DNA from: Clostridiales bacterium
GTDB taxonomy: Bacteria > Bacillota > Clostridia > Christensenellales > Borkfalkiaceae
DNA length: 13,101 nt
Direction: 5' to 3'
NCBI GenBank assembly: GCA_015069525.1
Contig: SVIK01000035.1
Coordinates: 1 to 13,101, forward strand
Made by a program: the position numbers and the translations under genes. Below are positions 1 to 5,575 of the stretch, in pieces. Position 1 is the stretch's first letter; each line of letters opens with the position of its first letter. The notes under the pieces were generated by a model. That model saw only the letters and a program-made list of their open reading frames with translations. It was not told where the DNA came from and did no database searches.

Positions 1-390
1 CACGGACGCGCTACCCGAGCGGGGAATTACGACGCCGTCTGCCCCAGCACACTCCGCAACACGCAAAATACTACCGAGATTATGCACGTCTTCAATACCG
101 TCGCAAAGCACGATAAGTCCGCCCTTTTCACTCTTTTTCTCGGCAATAATATCGTCCAAATCGTAATATTCGTAATCGGTCGTAAAAGCGATTACGCCTT
201 GATGACGACGGGAAACGCTCTCTTTATCCAGCACTTGCTTGTCCACGAATTGCACGCGGATATTGCGTTTTCTCGCCTCCGCAAAAATCATGGAAATCGA
301 GCCTTGCGCCCCCTTTTCAAGCAATAATTTATCAATATTTTTCCCCGTTTTTAACAGTTCGATAACTGCGTTTCTTCCTTCCGTTTTCAT
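1..390 (-). CDS. rlmB: 23S rRNA 2'-O-ribose methyltransferase, TrmH/SpoU family (partial, N-terminal 130 residues)
   Basis: The frame is open from an ATG at 390 to the window edge, so only the first 130 residues are visible. The N-terminal part (MKTEGRNAVIELLKTG, then LLLEKGAQGS) is the L30e-like RNA-binding domain of RlmB/TrmH proteins, ending near the VSRRHQGVIAF segment. The SPOUT methyltransferase domain then begins (GLIVLCDGIEDVHNLGSILR, followed by ECAGADGVVIPRSGSASV). These are the family's LDxxxDPxNxGxxxR and IPxxxSAx motifs, with D-G-I-E-D-V-H in place of the more common D-P/G-V-x-D-P-H. RlmB-type enzymes 2'-O-methylate a guanosine in 23S rRNA. A ribosome binding site (AAAGGAAAAGGG) lies just upstream, and mrnC ends 12 bases before the start, so the two are co-transcribed. 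The mrnC-rlmB order matches Bacillus and Clostridium. A related TrmH-family methyltransferase cannot be excluded without the C-terminus. Confidence 0.9.
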   Translation of the reverse strand, partial: MKTEGRNAVIELLKTGKNIDKLLLEKGAQGSISMIFAEARKRNIRVQFVDKQVLDKESVSRRHQGVIAFTTDYEYYDLDDIIAEKKSEKGGLIVLCDGIEDVHNLGSILRVAECAGADGVVIPRSGSASV

Positions 391-402
391 ATCCCTTTTC
401 CT

Positions 403-858
403 TTACGGTTTATATACCTTTTCCGCCGATTGCCCTTGCAACGAAGCTTCGTCTATTCGCGAAAGCAATTCGTTTATTCTATCCGTTTGCCCCGTTAAAT
501 ACAAATACCCAAGCACCGCCTCAAAGCCGGTGGAACGGGTGTATTCGGCAACGGTGGCGTGTTTGCTTTTCGTCGGTTTTTTTGCATTTCTACCCCGACG
601 GTAAATCTCCGTTTCTTCCTCGCTTAAAAGGGGCAATAGCTTGTCCAAAAACGCACTCTGTCCGCGCGCCGACACGACCTTCGACGCCGAGCGCTGAAAA
701 TCCGCCACTTTGCCCGTGCCCGATTTCACAAGCTTTTCCCGAACATAAAGCGAATATACTGCGTCCCCCAAAAAAGCCAACGTGACGGGATTGATTTGCA
801 ACGCTTTTTGTTTTTCCATGCTCTCTACGCCATCCATACGCAAGCCGTTTTCTCCCAT
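403..858 (-). CDS. mrnC: Mini-ribonuclease 3 (RNase III-like, 23S rRNA maturation)
   Basis: Mini-III is an RNase III catalytic domain without a dsRNA-binding domain; in Bacillus it matures the ends of 23S rRNA as a dimer. Diagnostic segments are INPVTLAFLGDAVYSLYVR (residues 22-40, with the catalytic Asp in GDA), SASKVVSARGQ (57-67), RRGRNAK (87-93) and FEAVLGYLYL (112-121, with the second acidic catalytic residue). The length of 151 residues is close to the roughly 140 usual for the family. The start is unresolved. The ATG at 858 gives the longest frame but has no Shine-Dalgarno sequence and would lie about 12 bases from the predicted transcription start. ATGs at 837 and 819 (MEKQKALQ) are in frame, and the last gives a more typical N-terminal length. 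It is the first gene of an operon with rlmB, pairing two enzymes that act on 23S rRNA. Confidence 0.95.
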   Translation of the reverse strand: MGENGLRMDGVESMEKQKALQINPVTLAFLGDAVYSLYVREKLVKSGTGKVADFQRSASKVVSARGQSAFLDKLLPLLSEEETEIYRRGRNAKKPTKSKHATVAEYTRSTGFEAVLGYLYLTGQTDRINELLSRIDEASLQGQSAEKVYKP

Positions 859-860
859 TT

Positions 861-888
861 TTATGCTTATAGCATAATTATAGCATAA
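861..888. repeat. Overlapping tandem repeat and perfect dyad at the mrnC promoter
   Basis: Two perfect 11-bp direct repeats, ttatagcataa, abut at 867-877 and 878-888. The proximal copy also forms a perfect inverted repeat, ttatgct-tat-agcataa (861-867/871-877). The array covers the predicted -10 box and transcription start of mrnC. Its geometry suits an operator or a very short 5' hairpin. No regulator can be named from the sequence. Confidence 0.6.
877..882 (-). promoter_or_regulatory. Extended -10 promoter of mrnC-rlmB
   Basis: On the minus strand this reads TATGC-TATAAT: a perfect -10 hexamer with the TGn extension. The -35 match at 17-bp spacing is poor (TTGTTT at 900-905), as is common for extended -10 promoters. 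Initiation would fall near 869-870, inside the repeat at 861-888. Confidence 0.55.
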
Positions 889-932
889 TCGACGGCAAAA
901 AACAAGTAATTCCGTAAAAAAAAGGAATTTGC

Positions 933-961
933 TTTACAAACTTTTCCCATCGTGATATACT
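933..961 (+). promoter_or_regulatory. Sigma-A-type promoter of the deacetylase-like lipoprotein gene
   Basis: TTTACA (933-938), a 17-base spacer, then TATACT (956-961). Each hexamer has one mismatch to consensus. It lies 27 bases upstream of the ATG at 989, with AGGAGG (975-980) in between. Confidence 0.7.
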
Positions 962-988
962 GTTGACATATCGATAAGGAGGGGTTCT

Positions 989-1936
989 ATGAAAAAGAGT
1001 ATTTTTGCTTCCATCGCTTTGCTTTTTCTCTTTCCCGCTTGTAGCGGAAACGTAAATCCTACGTCCCCGCCCACAAACGAAGAAATAACGCCACCGAAAG
1101 AAGAACCCAAGGAAGATAATCGTTATATCCACCTTTCTTTCGACGACGTGACGACGTGTTTTTCCAATCTTTCAACGCATACATACCCCTCGCTTTTTGA
1201 TGAGCCATTCTTTGCAAAGCTCCAAGATTTACACGAAGAAGACGACGCTGTTTTCAGCTTGTACACCTATAACACAACGCTGGCACAAACGCCCGATTGC
1301 TACGCCGAAGAATTTTCAGCAAACGCCGATTGGTTAAAGCTCGGTTTTCACAGCAACACACAAGGATATTCGCTTGCCAATGAAAGCTATGAAAACGGAA
1401 AGACGTATTGGAACACCTTCGTCCGTGAAACGACTCGTGTATGCGGTAGCACGGCTTCTATCGACCGTATTCCCCGTTTGGAATATTTCAGCGGTAGCAA
1501 ACCCGCCTTACTTGGCATGCGTGACGCCACGTGCGGGGCGTTAGGTTTTTTAAGTGCGGACGATTCGAGAAATGCCTATTATCTTGGCGAAACAACGCTT
1601 TCCTATCTTTACGACAACGATACGTATATAGACGAAGAAAATAATTTACGCTTTCTCGCCACCGATATACGTGGGGATTGGTGGTTTAATTTTTCCACCA
1701 ACAACCAATATAAAAAACCGACGAAAACGACTGTTAAAGAGGAGCTCGAATACCGTTTTACTCTACCAGAATACGAAATTCCTATGCAAAGTGTAATTAT
1801 CTTTACCCACGAATGGCTTGTGTATAACGGCACTGCCCTGAACGAAAAATTCAACGTTGTCAGCGACGCTTGTATTTTTGCTAAAGAACAGGAAATCCCT
1901 TTCGCTTTTCCACAAGAAAAAGTGGCAAATCAATAA
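989..1936 (+). CDS. Putative lipoprotein, divergent polysaccharide deacetylase (NodB-like) domain
   Basis: The 315-residue product starts with a lipoprotein signal (basic MKK, hydrophobic core, LFPAC with Cys18 as probable lipidation site). A low-complexity Pro/Glu linker follows to about residue 44, so the protein is probably tethered outside the membrane. The next segment, RYIHLSFDDV (45-54), resembles NodB motif 1 (TFDDG), with Asp52/Asp53 as candidate catalytic or metal residues. LKLGFHSNTQGY (117-128) supplies His121 where the family has its metal-binding HxxxH region, and IIFTHEW (270-276) resembles the late LxH motif. Carbohydrate esterase family 4 enzymes remove acetyl or related groups from peptidoglycan or glycans. 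Because motif 2 has only one clear His, activity and substrate are uncertain. The start is fixed by AGGAGG 8 bases upstream. The gene stands alone on the plus strand and converges on the amidase gene with a single base between their stop codons. Confidence 0.7.
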   Translation: MKKSIFASIALLFLFPACSGNVNPTSPPTNEEITPPKEEPKEDNRYIHLSFDDVTTCFSNLSTHTYPSLFDEPFFAKLQDLHEEDDAVFSLYTYNTTLAQTPDCYAEEFSANADWLKLGFHSNTQGYSLANESYENGKTYWNTFVRETTRVCGSTASIDRIPRLEYFSGSKPALLGMRDATCGALGFLSADDSRNAYYLGETTLSYLYDNDTYIDEENNLRFLATDIRGDWWFNFSTNNQYKKPTKTTVKEELEYRFTLPEYEIPMQSVIIFTHEWLVYNGTALNEKFNVVSDACIFAKEQEIPFAFPQEKVANQ

Positions 1937-1937
1937 T

Positions 1938-2651
1938 TTACGCCGTTTGTTCGCTGAAAAATGCAAGTACGCTATCCGCAATGCTCTTTGCAAGCGTTTT
2001 TTGAAACGTTTCGTCCAAAAGCAACTTCTCGTCTTGCGGATTGGATAAAAAACCGCTCTCGATAATCACGGACGGAGCCGTATAACATTCGAGCATAAAA
2101 TACTCGCCGTACGTACTCTTTCTGTTTTTTACGCCCTGTTTTTGATACACGGCATTCAAATTCGATTGCAAAATCCCCGCCAGCGTTTTACTGCGTGCAT
2201 TGCGTTTTCCGTAGAAGACTTGTGCTCCACGAGTCGCATGGGAGGGATAGAAATTTTGATGAATAGAAAGCACCATTTGGGGGCTTTCTTTTTCTATAAT
2301 CTCCTTACGTTTTTGCATATCCCGTTTTTTGAACCCCTTTTCCGTCGTATCGTACAATCCGCCTTGACTCTTTCGGGTGAGCGCCACCGTAAAGCCCGTT
2401 TTTTCAAGCTCTTGTTTAAGCGCAAAAGCGATTGCCAAATTCAAATCGCTCTCCTTCGCCCCCGTTTGCACGCCCGTCACGCCCCCGTCGATACCGCCGT
2501 GCCCTGCGTCGATAACGATTTTTAACCCCTCGTCCGTTGCGCCCACCGTTTGCGGAGCGTACAATACGCCCACGCAAAGCCCTATCGCCGTCATAAACGT
2601 AAACGACACCGCCAAACAACATGCCAATACACTCTTTTTAATCTTTCTCAT
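1938..2651 (-). CDS. N-acetylmuramoyl-L-alanine amidase, CwlD-like (Amidase_3)
   Basis: The product is a 237-residue exported zinc amidase that cleaves the bond between MurNAc and the peptide stem of peptidoglycan. Residues 1-38 form a signal/anchor: basic start, then a long hydrophobic stretch ending near VGAT. The Amidase_3 domain follows at once with the zinc ligands His51 (VIDAGHGGIDGG), Glu67 (KESDLNLAIA) and His131 (VLSIHQN), and the catalytic Glu198 (VIIESGFLSNP). No SPW, SH3 or other wall-binding domain is attached. This single-domain plan, about 237 residues long, is that of CwlD, which makes muramic-delta-lactam in the spore cortex of Bacillus. A vegetative amidase of the same family is equally possible because no other sporulation gene is visible. 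The Shine-Dalgarno is weak (AAATAGGG, close to the ATG), but no other start keeps the signal peptide. Confidence 0.92.
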   Translation of the reverse strand: MRKIKKSVLACCLAVSFTFMTAIGLCVGVLYAPQTVGATDEGLKIVIDAGHGGIDGGVTGVQTGAKESDLNLAIAFALKQELEKTGFTVALTRKSQGGLYDTTEKGFKKRDMQKRKEIIEKESPQMVLSIHQNFYPSHATRGAQVFYGKRNARSKTLAGILQSNLNAVYQKQGVKNRKSTYGEYFMLECYTAPSVIIESGFLSNPQDEKLLLDETFQKTLAKSIADSVLAFFSEQTA

Positions 2652-2680
2652 ACCCTATTTTACGCGCAAAAATGAAAGAA

Positions 2681-2696
2681 TATGTTTATAAACATA
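2681..2696. repeat. 16-bp perfect palindrome in the amidase upstream region
   Basis: tatgtttataaacata is a perfect 16-bp palindrome centred about 37 bases upstream of the amidase start, in the 134-base gap shared with the divergent small membrane-protein gene. On the minus strand its right half runs into CATATTCT, which fits the CATAnnnT form of sporulation sigma-E/K -10 boxes. No matching -35 box is convincing, so a promoter is not claimed. The rest of the gap shows a short hairpin (gcctt-ga-aaggc, 2702-2713) and little else. Confidence 0.45.
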
Positions 2697-2785
2697 CCAT
2701 AGCCTTGAAAGGCATGCGACAAACAACCGCACTTTGCACCAATTTTATGCAATTTATGACAATAAAAAAGGTGTATACTTTCCCT

Positions 2786-3070
2786 ATGCATACACTTTTG
2801 GCATCCTCTCTTTTCGGTATATTTTGGTTGGCGTTTCTCTTCGTCTTATGTTTTCTTGGCGTGCACGTATTGCGTCTTGCACGTATGGGACAAGCTTATC
2901 GCAAACAACAAATGGAGAAACCACCTCCCCCACCTCCCATAGAAAAGAAGGAGAAAAAAGAGCAGGTTGAACCCGTGTATTATATCGTTGAACGGAAACG
3001 GCGTAAAAAGCCTTCTTTTAGCGAGCCAAAGCGTATTCAATTCCCACAAAACACCCAAAAACGACCATAA
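2786..3070 (+). CDS. Small single-pass membrane protein with basic, Pro-rich cytoplasmic tail (unknown function)
   Basis: From the ATG at 2786 this gives 94 residues. A strongly hydrophobic helix occupies residues 4-29 (LLASSLFGIF through GVHVL), followed by RLARMGQAYRKQQ, a run of six prolines, a Lys/Glu-rich patch and a conserved-looking end (PVYYIVERKRRKK, then SEPKRIQF). The basic residues after the helix place the tail in the cytoplasm by the positive-inside rule. An in-frame ATG exists at 2672, but the extra 38 residues look non-native and have no ribosome binding site, so I chose 2786. That ATG has only a distant AAAGGTG, and a possible -10 box (TATACT, 2774-2779) sits so close that a leaderless message is conceivable. 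I do not recognise a named family. The gene ends before the bidirectional terminator at 3088-3129. Confidence 0.6.
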   Translation: MHTLLASSLFGIFWLAFLFVLCFLGVHVLRLARMGQAYRKQQMEKPPPPPPIEKKEKKEQVEPVYYIVERKRRKKPSFSEPKRIQFPQNTQKRP

Positions 3071-3087
3071 CAAACGACTATAAAAGC

Positions 3088-3129
3088 ATACCTGCCCCGT
3101 CCGTTTCAAAAAACGGACGGGGCAGGTAT
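3088..3129. terminator. Bidirectional intrinsic terminator between convergent genes
   Basis: A perfect 19-bp stem (3088-3106 paired with 3111-3129) closes a 4-base loop, caaa. The core is the GC-rich cctgccccgtccg and its complement. It lies between the stop of the small membrane-protein gene (plus) and the stop of rsfS (minus). The flanking T tracts are short on both strands, but the stem is exceptionally stable, and A/T pairs at its ends give T runs when it is read either way. Confidence 0.8.
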
Positions 3130-3146
3130 TTATTGAAATATTCGTT

Positions 3147-3554
3147 TTATTTGCTTTCCGTATGGGAAACGGCCTCGAATTCGTTCGTCTTATCGTTAAA
3201 CTTTTCCAAATTGCCACCGTCCGCCCAAAGCCTTTCCAAATGGTAGAAAAGACGCGTTTCGTCATTGAAAATATGCACGATTACGTCGCCGTAATCGACA
3301 ACAGCCCAACGCCCGTCGCGCACACCTTCCGTACGCGTCGGCACAAGCCCTAATTCCTTTTCCACGAGCTCTTCCACTCTTTCGCCCATCGCACGGATTT
3401 GCGGTGCGTTGCTACCGCTTGCCACCACGAAATAATCGCACAAGTCCGTCTTTTCACGCACGTACATGCTTACGATGTCTTTCCCGCGTTTATCCGCGAG
3501 CGCTTTGCATACGGCAAGAGCCAATTCCTTACTCGTCACTTCTTTATTTTCCAT
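3147..3554 (-). CDS. rsfS: Ribosomal silencing factor RsfS (RsfA/YbeB/Iojap family)
   Basis: RsfS binds uL14 on the 50S subunit and blocks subunit joining, lowering translation when nutrients are short. The family core is intact: ALAVCKALADKRGKDIVSMYV, then DYFVVASGSNAPQIRAMGERVEE, then EGVRDGRWAVVDYGDVIVHIF and FYHLERLWADG. Length is about 135 residues, slightly above the usual 110-120 because of a polar C-terminal extension (NLEKFNDKTNEFEAVSHTESK). Two ATGs compete. The one at 3560 overlaps the preceding stop as ATGA but lies only one base from the AAAGGAG (3562-3568). The ATG at 3554 (MENKEV) has 7-base spacing and is preferred. It is translationally coupled to the NadD-YqeK fusion upstream, keeping the nadD-yqeK-rsfS order of Bacillus. 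Confidence 0.95.
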   Translation of the reverse strand: MENKEVTSKELALAVCKALADKRGKDIVSMYVREKTDLCDYFVVASGSNAPQIRAMGERVEELVEKELGLVPTRTEGVRDGRWAVVDYGDVIVHIFNDETRLFYHLERLWADGGNLEKFNDKTNEFEAVSHTESK

Positions 3555-3556
3555 AA

Positions 3557-4726
3557 TCATTCTCCTTTGTTTTTGTAAAATTCATACGCGCGTTTGGTGA
3601 GTGGATATACCTCTTTTCCACTCTCCTCCAAGTACGCCACCGTTTGTCGTAAAGCTTCTTTCAAACACTCGAATAAATACTTTCGGGAATTTTCTTTGGG
3701 CGTTTCCTTCCAATACAACTTTCGCAAAATCTCCACACCGTCGTAGCTACGCCCCTCCTCCACCATATCGGCAAGGAAGATAAGCGCACCCAGAACGTCC
3801 ATATCCTCGCAACCGCTGGTATGAAAACGTATCGCGTTTAGCACTTCTTCATCCGTTATTCCAAACGCCCGTTCCGCCACGTACGCGCCCGTAAATTGAT
3901 GCAATACAGCCTTGGGCACGTCCCCCCATTTTTTATCGAGCGTAAATCCTTTCAACAACTCGCTTTCAAACGTCAAATTTTTTGCGCAGTCGTGAAAAAT
4001 CCCCGCCGTTATCACCTGTTTCTCGTCTAAGCCCAAGGACGTGGCACGTTTTACCGCCGTTTCCGCCACGCGCAAGCTGTGTTCCGCGCGTGAGGGGCTC
4101 AACAAGGCAAGCGCTTTATCGGCGTTTTTTATTTCGTACAAGCCCTTTTCATAGACGTATTTTTCCACCTTTTCGTCCACCAAATCGCCTATCGGTCTTT
4201 TCGCACCCGCAAGCACGCGAATAGCGGTGGAAGATACGGGAGCTCCGTTATAGTTGATGAGTGCAAACGCCTTACCAAACCGCTTGAAAAAGGCTTCTTT
4301 TTCCTTTTCCAACCATCCGTCCGTTTCGTCCCTTGCGCATACGGCAAGCGTTGCGTTTTGCAAAATATCTTCGGGCTGTTTCCACGTTGGGAAATCGCGA
4401 AGCATGTCCGTACCCACAAGAAAAAACAGCTCCGCCTGAGGATACGCTTGTTTGAAATATCGGCAGGTTAGATAAGAATAACTCGTCCCTCCTTGCGCAA
4501 TCTCGTAATCGCTCACCTCTACTTTGGGCAACGAGGAAAACGCCAAACGACACATTTCCAAACGTTCTTTATCCCCCGAAAGGGTTTTCCCGCGTTTGTG
4601 CGGAGGCGTATGCGCAGGCAAAACGAACAGCTTGTCCAACGCAAGGCTGTCTATCGCCGAACGGGCAAGACGAACGTGTTCTACGTGAACGGGGTCGAAC
4701 GAACCGCCGAAAATACCTATCCGCAC
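3557..4726 (-). CDS. nadD: Fusion of nicotinate-nucleotide adenylyltransferase (NadD) and YqeK HD-domain hydrolase
   Basis: This 389-residue product joins two enzymes that are usually separate neighbours. Residues 1-198 are NadD, which transfers AMP from ATP to nicotinate mononucleotide in NAD synthesis. Visible are the nucleotidyltransferase motif GGSFDPVHVEH (7-17), the PPHK segment (41-44), FLVGTDMLRDFPTW (102-115) and SSTAIR (165-170). The usual HxGH reads HVEH here, with both His kept. Residues about 203-389 are YqeK, an HD-superfamily enzyme described as a symmetrical Ap4A hydrolase, with His216, FHDCAK (244-249), His276, His302 and Asp320 (FLADMVE) as metal ligands. The start is a GTG at 4726, fixed by GGGAGGAG at 4733-4740. 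It is the first gene of an operon with rsfS. The fused order (nadD then yqeK) is exactly the gene order seen in Bacillus, so it probably arose by loss of a stop codon. Confidence 0.95.
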   Translation of the reverse strand: MRIGIFGGSFDPVHVEHVRLARSAIDSLALDKLFVLPAHTPPHKRGKTLSGDKERLEMCRLAFSSLPKVEVSDYEIAQGGTSYSYLTCRYFKQAYPQAELFFLVGTDMLRDFPTWKQPEDILQNATLAVCARDETDGWLEKEKEAFFKRFGKAFALINYNGAPVSSTAIRVLAGAKRPIGDLVDEKVEKYVYEKGLYEIKNADKALALLSPSRAEHSLRVAETAVKRATSLGLDEKQVITAGIFHDCAKNLTFESELLKGFTLDKKWGDVPKAVLHQFTGAYVAERAFGITDEEVLNAIRFHTSGCEDMDVLGALIFLADMVEEGRSYDGVEILRKLYWKETPKENSRKYLFECLKEALRQTVAYLEESGKEVYPLTKRAYEFYKNKGE

Positions 4727-4758
4727 CTTTTGCTCCTCCCAAACGATTGTTTTGTCTT

Positions 4759-4787
4759 ATTATACAATATTTTTTTCCTTTTTTCAA
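4759..4787 (-). promoter_or_regulatory. Strong sigma-A-type promoter of nadD/yqeK-rsfS
   Basis: The minus strand reads TTGAAA (4782-4787), 17 bases, then a perfect TATAAT (4759-4764). The predicted start near 4752 leaves a leader of about 26 bases carrying GGGAGGAG ahead of the GTG start. The 96-base gap is shared with the divergent membrane-protein gene. Confidence 0.85.
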
Positions 4788-4822
4788 GTTTATATTGAAA
4801 AAAACTCGGCAAAAATTTAAGC

Positions 4823-5575
4823 ATGAAAAAAACAGCCTTTATTTCCGATTTAATTTTTACCTTCTTTCTCTCGTCCGTTTTCTTTTTGTGTCTGTTTCGA
4901 TACCTTGGCTCGGGGATTGTGCTCTCCTTTTTCTTCGCCTTGCTTTGCGGTTGCGTAGCTACCCTCGCCGTGAGTTTGTTCGGCGTCAACAAACGGAGAA
5001 GGCTCCTTCTTAAAAACTCTGACACGGTGCAAAAAGCGAAACTGCTCACACACCTTTCCCTTTTATCGAGCGCAAACAAATCCGCCTTTTTACAAAACGT
5101 GCTTTCGCAAACGGATACCGTAAAACGAGTTTCTTCCCTACGCCTTGTCGGAGCGCATAAATATTATTTCCTAAAAATCCGTTTCGCGCCCGTGACAGCA
5201 GATGAAATTGTCGATATCTCGCACGTAAAAACCGCCAAGGAAAAAATCCTGCTTTGCGATACGATTGAGGAGGAGGCAAAAACGCTTTGCGATAATTTGG
5301 GCATACGCGTTTTGGGAGGCGACAGCGTTTATGCGCTCGTGAAAGAAGCGAACGCTTTGCCAGAAAAATATTTAGGGGAAAACACCCCGCAAAGCAAGCG
5401 AAAAATCCGTTTGCGCTTGTGTTTTTCTAAAAATAACAGCCGACGATTCCTCGTCGGCGGTTGTTTACTACTGCTCACGTCCTTGATAACGCCTTTCCCT
5501 TATTACTACCTAATATTCGGCACAATCTTGCTACTTTGCGCGATTTTTATCCGCATTTTTGGATACACGGCTTAA
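4823..5575 (+). CDS. Four-helix membrane protein with soluble middle domain (unknown; faint Mrr/REase-like resemblance)
   Basis: I do not recognise a named family. The 250 residues form an N-terminal pair of hydrophobic helices (about 8-26 and 30-54), a basic junction (NKRRRLLLK, 56-64), a soluble domain (about 65-205), and a C-terminal helix pair (about 208-224 and 226-247). In the soluble part, a strand-rich segment (KYYFLKIRFAP, 113-123) is followed by KILLCDTIEEEAKTLCDNLGIRVLGG and VYALVKE (141-175). That strand, helix, short strand, helix pattern recalls the end of Mrr-type restriction-endonuclease-like domains, where a TT/S-x-F-T-x-E-A helix is followed by a GI-x-L-I-D-G-D strand. The D/E-x-K catalytic pair is not evident, so this is only a fold suggestion. 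There is no Shine-Dalgarno before the ATG and no other Met in the protein. Its stop overlaps the nnr stop by four bases. Confidence 0.75.
   Translation: MKKTAFISDLIFTFFLSSVFFLCLFRYLGSGIVLSFFFALLCGCVATLAVSLFGVNKRRRLLLKNSDTVQKAKLLTHLSLLSSANKSAFLQNVLSQTDTVKRVSSLRLVGAHKYYFLKIRFAPVTADEIVDISHVKTAKEKILLCDTIEEEAKTLCDNLGIRVLGGDSVYALVKEANALPEKYLGENTPQSKRKIRLRLCFSKNNSRRFLVGGCLLLLTSLITPFPYYYLIFGTILLLCAIFIRIFGYTA
5428..5458 (-). terminator. Probable intrinsic terminator of recX-birA-nnr, inside the convergent membrane-protein gene
   Basis: A perfect 8-bp GC-rich stem, gccgacga-ttcc-tcgtcggc (5439-5458), is followed on the minus strand by TGTTATTTTTAG (5427-5438). It lies about 114 bases past the nnr stop codon and within the coding region of the opposing gene. 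On the plus strand no T tract follows the stem, so it should act only on minus-strand transcripts. Confidence 0.55.

Noticed and set aside
908..929. Inverted repeat aattcc/ggaatt upstream of the lipoprotein promoter
   Set aside because: Six AT-rich pairs around an A run; expected by chance in such DNA and not tied to a gene end.
878..1132. Open frame on the minus strand between mrnC and the amidase, overlapping the lipoprotein gene start
   Set aside because: Antisense to a well-supported gene with a promoter and ribosome binding site; its protein is compositionally odd and has no recognisable motif.
1679..1706. Hairpin ttggtgg/ccaccaa inside the lipoprotein gene as a terminator for the amidase gene
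   Set aside because: The 10-base loop and absence of a T tract on the minus strand make termination unlikely.
1841..1870. Weak hairpin cgttg-tcag-cgacg near the lipoprotein gene end, with an A run on the plus strand
   Set aside because: Only five pairs including a wobble; too weak to call a minus-strand terminator.
2672..2785. Upstream in-frame extension of the small membrane protein from an ATG at 2672
   Set aside because: No ribosome binding site, the added residues resemble translated intergenic DNA, and the hydrophobic helix begins just after the Met at 2786.
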